In this document: positions 7,760 through 13,060 of the stretch, piece by piece
Numbering within the stretch: the first letter of the stretch is position 1
How the letters are laid out: the number at the start of each line of letters is the position of its first letter
Assembly: GCA_012519365.1 (NCBI GenBank)
Contig: JAAYQH010000086.1
Location: forward strand, 1-14,181
Origin: Planctomycetota bacterium
Lineage (GTDB): Bacteria > Planctomycetota > Phycisphaerae > Sedimentisphaerales > Anaerohalosphaeraceae
Reading direction: 5' to 3'
DNA length: 14,181 nt
The notes under the pieces: model-generated
Told to the model about the DNA's origin: nothing
What the model saw: the letters and a program-made list of their open reading frames with translations, nothing else
Database searches by the model: none
Program-made: the position numbers and the translations under genes

Positions 7760-8236
7760 ATGGCCAAAGGTTTGGTAATCTATTATTCCCGAAGCGGCAA
7801 TACCCTGACGATGGCCAAGGCAATTGCTGAGGCAATGGACAATGCCGGAGTTCCGACCCACTGCAAAAGTGTAGCTGATGTCCAGATTGACGATCTTTTG
7901 GAAGCCGACGCGATTGTTGTCGGTTCTCCAACCTATTACGGCCAACCGGCCGCCCCCATTGCTGCCCTGTTCGACGAATCCGTCAAACGACACGGCAAGC
8001 TGGACGGCAAAATCGGGGCGGCTTTTAGCAGTTCGGCCAATATCGCCGGGGGCAATGAGACGACGATTTGGAGCATCCTGAGCCGGATGCTGATTCACGG
8101 AATGATTATTCAGGGCGACCCGCAGGGTGATCATTACGGCCCGGTGTCTATCGGTAAACCCGACGACCGAGTGCTGAATCAATGCACCCGCCGCGGCCAG
8201 CGTATCGCGGCATTGGCCAAGAAGCTTTTTGGGTAA
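7760..8236 (+). CDS. Flavodoxin-fold protein, probable FMN-dependent NAD(P)H:quinone reductase
   Basis: 158 residues with the flavodoxin fold. The FMN phosphate loop YSRSGNT is at 9-15, and the isoalloxazine-contacting loop GSPTYYG at 55-61 is typical of WrbA/NQO-like flavoproteins. The third loop region SSSANIAGGNETT fits a WrbA-like binding site. WrbA proteins reduce quinones by two electrons with NAD(P)H, and flavodoxins shuttle electrons; the sequence does not settle which applies. AGGA six bases upstream of the ATG supports the start. It is the last gene of the regulator-HAD-LolA-like operon, 2 nt behind its neighbour. An inverted repeat overlaps its stop codon. Confidence 0.87.
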   Translation: MAKGLVIYYSRSGNTLTMAKAIAEAMDNAGVPTHCKSVADVQIDDLLEADAIVVGSPTYYGQPAAPIAALFDESVKRHGKLDGKIGAAFSSSANIAGGNETTIWSILSRMLIHGMIIQGDPQGDHYGPVSIGKPDDRVLNQCTRRGQRIAALAKKLFG

Positions 8237-8257
8237 AAATTCGCTAAAACCCAAAAA
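8226..8257 (+). repeat. Hairpin overlapping the stop codon of the flavodoxin gene
   Basis: Nine-base complementary arms TTTTTGGGT (8226-8234) and ACCCAAAAA (8249-8257) flank a 14-nt loop. The TAA stop begins at the last base of the left arm. Downstream is an A-run, not a T-tract, so it does not look like a standard intrinsic terminator on this strand. It may protect the 3' end of the message or end the operon weakly. Confidence 0.4.
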
Positions 8258-8261
8258 AAGG

Positions 8262-8290
8262 TTGAAAAACGCCGATTAACGCGATAAAAG
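8262..8290 (+). promoter_or_regulatory. Weak candidate promoter of the histone-like gene
   Basis: TTGAAA (8262-8267), 17-nt spacer, TAAAAG (8285-8290). The -10 matches only four of six bases, so this is tentative. It would give a leader of about 56 nt. Confidence 0.25.
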
Positions 8291-8352
8291 GTGCGTTTTA
8301 TGGCTTAAATTCAATGTAAAAATGATTTGTTCCAACTTTGGAGGTTTAATTC

Positions 8353-8529
8353 ATGCAGGCTTACGAAAAATTGAAAACTCTCGTTGAAGAAATTGAATCG
8401 GACATTCAAAAGGCCGAAGGCGGTAACAAGGCCGCCGGCACGCGTGTTCGCAAACAGATGCAATTGATCAAGCAGGCCGCTCAGGAGGTCCGCAACAATA
8501 TTCTTGAAATTCGATCAACCGAACAATAA
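8353..8529 (+). CDS. Small histone H1-like DNA-binding protein (Hc1 family)
   Basis: A 58-residue, mostly helical, charged protein. Its core YEKLKTLVEEIESDI-KA-NKAAGTRVRKQM is characteristic of the Hc1 family first described in Chlamydia and common as short forms in planctomycetes. Such proteins bind DNA and help compact the nucleoid. Chlamydial Hc1 has about 125 residues with a lysine-rich tail; this one is only the N-terminal helical part, so any DNA-binding tail is absent. The start is very well supported by GGAGG eight bases before the ATG, and the gap to the upstream gene (116 bp) suggests its own promoter. An 11-bp inverted repeat spans its stop codon. Net charge is only mildly basic, so strong DNA compaction is uncertain. 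Confidence 0.85.
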   Translation: MQAYEKLKTLVEEIESDIQKAEGGNKAAGTRVRKQMQLIKQAAQEVRNNILEIRSTEQ

Positions 8530-8555
8530 CAATGGCTCGTCGCTTTATTGTTTGG
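8519..8555 (+). repeat. Hairpin spanning the stop codon of the histone-like gene
   Basis: Eleven-base arms (8519-8529 and 8545-8555) are complementary except for one G-U pair and enclose a 15-nt loop. The left arm contains the TAA stop. No T-run follows, so it may be an RNA-stability element or attenuator ahead of the dehydratase gene rather than a full terminator. Confidence 0.4.
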
Positions 8556-8595
8556 CGTATGTGTACCACTGCAACGTGTTGGAAATGAGGAACAG

Positions 8596-9069
8596 ATGCC
8601 ACCGACCCGATTGTTTGAATTATCGGATCTGGATTTAAACAAAGTCGTGTTTGACCGCCAGGCCATTGCAGAAGTCAACCCGCAATCGTATGAGATGTCA
8701 CAACTTGACGCGATTGTGTGGTACGACCTGCCGCGTATGCTGTGTTTAGGCTACAAAGATGTTACAGACAAAGAGTTTTGGGTTCGCGGCCATATCCCCG
8801 GCCGACCGATTATGCCGGGCGTGATTATGGTGGAAGCGGCGGCACAATTGTGCAGTTTTTTTATGAAGCGGATTTACGGGCTGGACGGTTTTATCGGTTT
8901 TTCCGGCATTGACGAGACCAGGTTTCGCGAAACGGTTGTGCCGGGTGAACGACTGTATCTATTGGCACATATTCACAAAGTTCGCAGCCGACAATTCTCA
9001 GCCAAGGTTCAGGGCGTTGTCAACGACAAGATGGTCTTTGACACCGTCATCAGTGGTATGAGGGTTTGA
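8596..9069 (+). CDS. FabZ-like 3-hydroxyacyl-ACP dehydratase, hot-dog fold
   Basis: 157 residues. FabZ-type enzymes remove water from 3-hydroxyacyl-ACP in fatty acid elongation. The signature GHIPGRPIMPGVIMVEAAAQ (65-84) contains the catalytic His66 and Glu80, 14 residues apart as in FabZ. I chose the ATG at 8596 because GAGGAA lies four bases upstream; an in-frame ATG at 8548 would fall inside the upstream hairpin and lacks a ribosome binding site. The N-terminal 45 residues are longer than those of E. coli FabZ and do not carry the usual LPHR-PF start, so this may be a specialised or second dehydratase rather than the housekeeping FabZ. The gene overlaps the UvrC-like gene by one base (TGATG), implying coupled translation. 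Confidence 0.85.
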   Translation: MPPTRLFELSDLDLNKVVFDRQAIAEVNPQSYEMSQLDAIVWYDLPRMLCLGYKDVTDKEFWVRGHIPGRPIMPGVIMVEAAAQLCSFFMKRIYGLDGFIGFSGIDETRFRETVVPGERLYLLAHIHKVRSRQFSAKVQGVVNDKMVFDTVISGMRV

Positions 9070-10226
9070 TGAATGCGGCGTGGGAATCGCTGTTTGAGGG
9101 TTCTTTAACGCTTTCGCTGCAACAGAGAACTGTTGACGCCCTTGCGGAGCTGCCGGCACGCAGGGGCGTTTTGCTGTTTACCGATGAGCACAATCAGCCG
9201 ATCCAGCTTGTACAGACCGCCAATATAAGGATGCTGAGTCGTTCCCGACTTGGCCAAAGCCAGGAGGATATCCCTCATCGCAAAGCAGATCTGGCTGCTG
9301 TAACACGGCGGTTGTTCTATGCGTGTTGTTGGAATGAGTTTGAGCGTCATCTTTTGTATCAACGACTGGCGCATGAGGTTTTCGGCAGGCAGTGGAAAAA
9401 ATGGCTGGCCTTGCCGCGCCGTGAATATGCGGCGATTGATCTGCATCGGCCATTTCCCTTCTTTTATTTGACCGGCGATGTTACGACCCGCTCGTCGGTC
9501 GATCTGTACGGGCCGTTTGCCAATCGTCGATCGGCGGCGCAATTTTGCGAGAGTTTGAACGTTGCCTTTGAGCTGTGCCGCAATTCCACCCTGCTGGACG
9601 GAGGCCATCCTGAAAGTTGCCCTTACCTTCAAATGCAGACGTGCCACGGGCTATGTTGTCAAGCGAACGGACCATCGGCCTATGCCTTGCAGGTTAAAAA
9701 AGCGATTTACTGTGCCAATGGGCACATTAGCAAGGCCATCGCTGATCTTTGCGAACAGATGAAGCAGGCCTCATCCGTGCTGGATTTTGAGACAGCCCGC
9801 CTTCGCAAGAAACAGATCGAACAACTGGAGGCGCTTTTACGCCCTGATTTTTCCTGGACAGGCCGCTTGGGAGATGTGCGAATTCTTCATATCGATCAAG
9901 GTGATAAGATCGCCCCTGAAGGCCAAAAAAAGAAAGTGCAACAGTATCACATTTGGCTTATCAACAGTATGGGAGTTCGCCTGCTGGGCGCATTCGCAGA
10001 TCATAATGCCGCTGAAGTGAAGCAAATTCTCAAACGAGCCGACCAGCCGGCGGATTACTATCCGTATGCCCTGAGCCGACAAGAGCATCTTTGCACCATC
10101 GGCTGGTTTCTTTACCGCAAGAATCGTCCCGGCCTATGGCTCAACGCGGCACAGTCCTTGCCCCCTGTCGAAACCATTTTTAATGAACTGACATCCAAAG
10201 AGGCAACGGCTGACAATTTAAAATAA
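9069..10226 (+). CDS. UvrC/Cho-like protein with degenerate GIY-YIG domain and no complete nuclease C-terminus
   Basis: 385 residues, against about 600 for UvrC and 295 for Cho. The region 30-105 aligns by eye with the GIY-YIG nuclease domain: RRGVLLFTDEHNQPIQLVQT matches the Cho segment containing GVYLF and LYIGKS. The YIG tyrosine is replaced (QLVQT), and the metal-binding glutamate of the LLLEARL motif appears as Tyr (LLYQRL), so cleavage activity is unlikely. The four cysteines that hold the UvrC [4Fe-4S] cluster are kept: Cys170, 184, 192 and 196, spaced 14-8-4 against 12-8-4 in E. coli. Then comes a UVR-type helical motif (about 225-257, KQASSVLDFETARLRKKQIE) and a short beta-rich segment (YHIWLINSMGVRLLGAF) resembling the start of the RNase H-like domain. 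The helix-hairpin-helix end is absent. It is translationally coupled to the FabZ-like gene. A role as a DNA-binding or UvrB-binding accessory protein is an inference. Confidence 0.8.
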   Translation: MNAAWESLFEGSLTLSLQQRTVDALAELPARRGVLLFTDEHNQPIQLVQTANIRMLSRSRLGQSQEDIPHRKADLAAVTRRLFYACCWNEFERHLLYQRLAHEVFGRQWKKWLALPRREYAAIDLHRPFPFFYLTGDVTTRSSVDLYGPFANRRSAAQFCESLNVAFELCRNSTLLDGGHPESCPYLQMQTCHGLCCQANGPSAYALQVKKAIYCANGHISKAIADLCEQMKQASSVLDFETARLRKKQIEQLEALLRPDFSWTGRLGDVRILHIDQGDKIAPEGQKKKVQQYHIWLINSMGVRLLGAFADHNAAEVKQILKRADQPADYYPYALSRQEHLCTIGWFLYRKNRPGLWLNAAQSLPPVETIFNELTSKEATADNLK

Positions 10227-10232
10227 AATCTT

Positions 10233-10260
10233 TTGTAAAACCATCCTCCAGAGGTATAAT
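10233..10260 (+). promoter_or_regulatory. Predicted promoter of the aminotransferase gene
   Basis: TTGTAA (10233-10238), 16-nt spacer and a perfect TATAAT (10255-10260). It lies just after the UvrC-like stop and 40 bp before the next ATG, so the aminotransferase can be transcribed independently. Confidence 0.6.
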
Positions 10261-10300
10261 TTCCGTTTAATCTCACAACCCTTTTTAACAGGATACTCTT

Positions 10301-11437
10301 ATGGAAATGCGCGTTCATTTGTCCAGGCCGGATATTACCGAGGCGGAAATTGATGCGGTGTGCGAGGTGCTGCGAAGCCCGAATCTGTCGCTGGGACCGA
10401 AACTGCCGGAATTTGAGGCGGCGTTTGCCGACTATGTGGGGCGAAAATATGCCATCGCCGTCAACAGCGGCACCAGCGGTCTGTTTCTTTGTGCCCAGGC
10501 AATAGGATTGGGGCCCGGCGATGAGGTCATTACCACGCCGTTTACATTTATCGCAACGGTCAATTTTATTTTGATGACAGGTGCAAAACCGGTTTTTGTG
10601 GATATTGATCCGGTCAGTCTGAACATCGATTCGACCCAAATTGAGGCTAAAATCACCCCGAACACCAAGGCCATCGCACCGGTGGAGGTATTCGGAAATC
10701 CGGCCGGCATGGACGCCATTAGCGCTATCGCCAGGAAGCACGGCCTGAAAATCATCGAAGATTGCTGCGAGGCCCTGGGCTCTTCGCTGCACGGCCAAAA
10801 AGCCGGCACATTCGGCGATGCAGGTGTGTTTGGTTTTTATCCCAACAAGCAGATGACCACGGGCGAAGGCGGAATGATCGTCACTGATGATGAGCACATC
10901 GCCGAGTTGTGCTATTCGCTGCGGAATCAGGGCCGAGGCCGAGGCGCTGGATGGCTGGCCCACGAGCGAATGGGATATAACTTTCGACTCAGCGATATAA
11001 ACTGCGCATTGGGGCTTGTGCAATTGTCCCGCATCGAGGAGTTTATCGAAAAACGAGCCGCCGTGGCGCGAACATACACCGCTTTGCTGGCCCATGAAAG
11101 CCGTGTTGCCACCCCAAAGGAGCCGGATGATGCACGGATGAGTTGGTTTGTGTACGTCATTCGCCTGAATGAGCAGTATACCATGCCTCAGCGAAACGCA
11201 CTGATTCATAAAATGCTCGATCGGGGAATTCAGGTCAGCAATTACTTTCCGCCGGCGCATTTACAGCCGTTCATGGTGGAGCAATTCGGATACAAAGAAG
11301 GCGATTTTCCGGTTACCGATGCCGTATGTCAGCGGACAATGGCGCTGCCGTTCCACAATAATCTGACCGCTGACGAAGCTCGGCTGGCGTGCTGTGAATT
11401 ATCGGCTGCGCTGGACGAAATCGACCGTGAAGGCTAA
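10301..11437 (+). CDS. DegT/DnrJ/EryC1/StrS-family PLP-dependent aminotransferase
   Basis: 378 residues, typical of the family that transaminates nucleotide-linked keto-sugars for polysaccharides, glycans or secondary metabolites. Family marks: VNSGTSGLFLCAQAIGLGPG (54-73), TTPFTFIATVN, IIEDCCEALG with the PLP-ring Asp154, and the Schiff-base lysine Lys183 in FYPNKQMTTGEGGM. The segment APVEVFGNPAGMDAI carries Glu where many members have His (PVHLFG). The start ATG has AGGA seven bases upstream; a second in-frame ATG two codons later is possible. It has its own promoter and no sugar-nucleotide gene nearby, so its pathway is not shown by context. Confidence 0.92.
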   Translation: MEMRVHLSRPDITEAEIDAVCEVLRSPNLSLGPKLPEFEAAFADYVGRKYAIAVNSGTSGLFLCAQAIGLGPGDEVITTPFTFIATVNFILMTGAKPVFVDIDPVSLNIDSTQIEAKITPNTKAIAPVEVFGNPAGMDAISAIARKHGLKIIEDCCEALGSSLHGQKAGTFGDAGVFGFYPNKQMTTGEGGMIVTDDEHIAELCYSLRNQGRGRGAGWLAHERMGYNFRLSDINCALGLVQLSRIEEFIEKRAAVARTYTALLAHESRVATPKEPDDARMSWFVYVIRLNEQYTMPQRNALIHKMLDRGIQVSNYFPPAHLQPFMVEQFGYKEGDFPVTDAVCQRTMALPFHNNLTADEARLACCELSAALDEIDREG

Positions 11438-11687
11438 GGCTTTTAATCTGTTTTGTCGTTAAAAACACAACCTATCCATCAAATCGGTCAAAGGAACAGA
11501 ACCTTCAGGGGTGATACTTTGTCGTGGGATACCCCGTGGTATCTTGCCGTTCAATCCGCAGCAAGCCCTTTCCTTATACCGGGGCGTTAACAGGTATTGG
11601 CACATCGCCAAAATGGTGTGATTTTTGCGTCAACTCATTTGCCAGGCGAGCGTATATAATATATCTTTTAGACGTAAGGAGGCGATT
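11438..11687 (+). other. 250-bp intergenic region with a -10 element and a small hairpin
   Basis: No protein gene is supported here. It contains a 6-bp hairpin GATACC-CCGT-GGTATC (11528-11543), whose CCCCG could alternatively pair with CGGGG at 11580-11584. A perfect TATAAT (11655-11660) lacks a good -35. These could form the promoter and leader of the downstream small gene, or a structured leader RNA; I recognise no known RNA family. Confidence 0.3.
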
Positions 11688-11690
11688 ATG
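11675..11690 (+). promoter_or_regulatory. Near-perfect ribosome binding site and ATG out of frame with the following gene
   Basis: TAAGGAGG (11675-11682) sits five bases before an ATG at 11688, the best ribosome binding site in the window. That ATG opens a frame of 73 codons to 11909 that overlaps the 99-residue gene in another frame. Its later part (rich in Cys, Arg and Ser) reads like the out-of-frame shadow of that gene. It may be a leader peptide start, a decoy, or the original start of the gene now separated by a frameshift. Confidence 0.4.
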
Positions 11691-11742
11691 GATACCTCCA
11701 AACAAGCGGACAAAGTCGATATTTTATGCGGGAGAGGACCTT

Positions 11743-12042
11743 ATGCGTCATTGGCGAACCAAATTATTGACGTCTATAGTCCTGTATGGAGCAGGATTTA
11801 TGACGGCGGTGTATGTGCTGGCCCCTCCGCCTGCACAACCTGCCGAAGACAGGAAGATCAGCGAACGATATGCGGCCTCGGAGCAATGGGGTCTCGAAGC
11901 CGACGCTGACTCGCAGAATCGCGGAGCGGCACTGCGTGCGGGGATGGACAAAGTAATACGTTTCGCCGAGGAAAACGCCGTCAAAGGAGTACAGGCCATC
12001 AAGGCCCAGCTTGACCAGCGGCGGCTGCCAAACGGACAATAA
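11743..12042 (+). CDS. Small membrane-anchored protein of unknown function
   Basis: 99 residues. A short basic N-terminus (RHWRTK) precedes one hydrophobic segment (about residues 8-26, LLTSIVLYGAGFMTAVYVLA), then a proline-rich stretch and a charged, helix-prone region (GLEADADSQ, MDKVIRFAEENAVKGVQAIK). This suggests a single-pass or signal-anchor protein with a short helical domain outside the membrane. GAGGA lies four bases before the ATG. I do not recognise the family. Upstream, a stronger ribosome binding site starts another frame at 11688, so a frameshift at the 5' end cannot be excluded. Downstream lies a tail-to-tail arrangement with the tRNA-Pro gene. Confidence 0.65.
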   Translation: MRHWRTKLLTSIVLYGAGFMTAVYVLAPPPAQPAEDRKISERYAASEQWGLEADADSQNRGAALRAGMDKVIRFAEENAVKGVQAIKAQLDQRRLPNGQ

Positions 12043-12054
12043 AATGTCCTGTGG

Positions 12055-12083
12055 CCGAAAACACCGATATGGCCTGTTTTCGG
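12055..12083 (+). terminator. Possible transcription-end hairpin of the 99-residue gene
   Basis: Nine-base perfect arms CCGAAAACA (12055-12063) and TGTTTTCGG (12075-12083) around an 11-nt loop, 12 nt after the stop codon. There is no T-tract on either strand, so it would be an imperfect intrinsic terminator or a 3' stability element. Confidence 0.4.
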
Positions 12084-12134
12084 TATCGTACGCGGCAGAT
12101 GTGGTCCGGTATGAGGGGCACAACTTTCGCACAA

Positions 12135-12173
12135 AAAGGGCGGTCGGATGCCTTGGGGCAACGACCGCCCTTT
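12135..12173 (-). terminator. Intrinsic terminator of the tRNA-Pro transcript
   Basis: Perfect 12-bp arms (12135-12146 and 12162-12173) with GC-rich core GGGCGGTCG, plus an inner TGCC/GGCA stem in the loop. Read on the minus strand the stem ends in CCCTTTTTG, giving the T-tract. It lies 80 nt downstream of the tRNA 3' end. On the plus strand no T-run follows, so direction favours the tRNA. Confidence 0.8.
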
Positions 12174-12253
12174 CGGATTTAAGAAACCACACGGGAAAAA
12201 CCTACGCCTTTTACATCATCTTATCCACCGAAAAAATAACCACTTACACACAA

Positions 12254-12328
12254 TCGGGGTGACAGGATTCGAACCTGCGGCCTTCTGGTCCCAAACCAGA
12301 CGCTCTAGCCAAGCTGAGCTACACCCCG
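12254..12328 (-). tRNA. tRNA-Pro, anticodon TGG
   Basis: A 75-nt cloverleaf reads fully by eye: acceptor CGGGGTG/CACCCCG, D-arm GCTC/GAGC, anticodon stem TCTGG/CCAGA with loop TTTGGGA, variable loop AGGCC, and T-arm GCAGG-TTCGAAT-CCTGT. The anticodon TGG reads the proline codon CCA and, with modification, other CCN codons. Discriminator base 73 is A, as is usual for bacterial tRNA-Pro. The next bases are TTG, so the 3' CCA is not encoded and must be added enzymatically. It has a good promoter and its own terminator. Confidence 0.97.
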
Positions 12329-12342
12329 GCAAGAATGTCGAA

Positions 12343-12371
12343 ACTATACCTTTTATCGCGTTGGCTTGCAA
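12343..12371 (-). promoter_or_regulatory. Promoter of tRNA-Pro
   Basis: On the minus strand: TTGCAA (12366-12371), 17-nt spacer and TATAGT (12343-12348), ending 14 nt before the mature tRNA 5' end. The short leader and ideal spacing suit a stable-RNA gene. Confidence 0.7.
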
Positions 12372-12389
12372 GAAAATCATTTTTTACTG

Positions 12390-12416
12390 CTCCGTGCGGA
12401 GTCTGTCTGTTATACT
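12390..12416 (+). promoter_or_regulatory. Candidate promoter of the macro-domain gene with embedded palindrome
   Basis: A -10 box TATACT (12411-12416) has no good -35, but the palindrome CTCCG-TG-CGGAG (12390-12401) sits where the -35/spacer would be. That layout fits a promoter needing an activator, or one blocked by a repressor. The signal is short, so it is tentative. Confidence 0.35.
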
Positions 12417-12451
12417 GCTGAATAGGCGAGATACCGAACAGGAGATTTTTT

Positions 12452-12982
12452 ATGCAGATCACGATGGGCAAAACGTGTGTGGAACTGGTTCAGGGCGACA
12501 TCACCGAAATGTGCACCGATGCGATTGTCAATGCCGCCAACAGCCAACTTCAGCACGGCGGCGGCGTGGCCGGGGCGATCGTCCGCAAAGGCGGACAGAT
12601 TATCCAGGAAGAAAGCAATCGCATCGCCCCAGTACCGGTCGGACAGGCCGCGATTACCGGAGCAGGAAACCTCAAATGTCGATATGTGATTCACGCCGTC
12701 GGACCGCGAATGGGGGAAGGCGATGAAGACACCAAACTGCGAAATGCCACGCTTAACAGTTTACGCCTGGCCGATGAGCACGGCTTGCGGAGCATCGCCT
12801 TTTGTGCGATCAGCACAGGCATTTTTGGCTATCCCCTCGACCGCTGTGCAGAGATCATGCTCAAAACGGTCGCCGATTATGTGCAGGATTCCACCGGACT
12901 GAAGCACATTATTTTTTGCCTGTACGATCAAAACGCCTATAAGGTTTTCGAGGCCGCGTTGACTAAAATCAAGCCGCAATAA
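12452..12982 (+). CDS. Macro-domain protein (ADP-ribose binding, possible O-acetyl-ADP-ribose deacetylase)
   Basis: 176 residues forming one macro domain. Motifs: VQGDIT (13-18), AIVNAANSQLQHGGGVAGAI (24-43) with the ADP-ribose-contacting asparagines 27 and 30, the glycine loop, and STGIFGYP (121-128), the phosphate-binding loop. This matches the YmdB/MacroD-like group, which hydrolyses O-acetyl-ADP-ribose or removes mono-ADP-ribose from proteins. AGGAG seven bases before the ATG confirms the start. It is divergent from tRNA-Pro and converges with the tRNA nucleotidyltransferase. No ADP-ribosyltransferase, sirtuin or toxin gene is adjacent, so a toxin-antitoxin pairing of the DarTG type is not supported. 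Confidence 0.93.
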   Translation: MQITMGKTCVELVQGDITEMCTDAIVNAANSQLQHGGGVAGAIVRKGGQIIQEESNRIAPVPVGQAAITGAGNLKCRYVIHAVGPRMGEGDEDTKLRNATLNSLRLADEHGLRSIAFCAISTGIFGYPLDRCAEIMLKTVADYVQDSTGLKHIIFCLYDQNAYKVFEAALTKIKPQ

Positions 12983-13060
12983 GCCTCTTTTTTAGGTCAT
13001 CGTAACAACTTATTTTATAAGAGATTATGACATATTTGCAAAGCCCTCTTGTTCGGAGGC

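Noticed and set aside
8548..8595. Upstream start for the FabZ-like gene
   Set aside because: No ribosome binding site, and it lies inside the hairpin after the histone-like gene; the ATG at 8596 has GAGGAA at good distance.
10112..11260. A 382-codon minus-strand frame opposite the aminotransferase
   Set aside because: It is antisense to a gene with full family motifs, has no recognisable domain, and its composition (rich in His, Arg and Cys) is typical of a shadow frame.
12254..12328. tRNA-Pro as an integration site of a mobile element
   Set aside because: No integrase gene and no repeated copy of the tRNA 3' end was found in the window; neighbours look like ordinary chromosomal genes.
12452..12982. 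Macro-domain gene as an antitoxin (DarG-like)
   Set aside because: DarG-type proteins have an additional domain and a DarT neighbour; this is a single macro domain with no transferase gene beside it.
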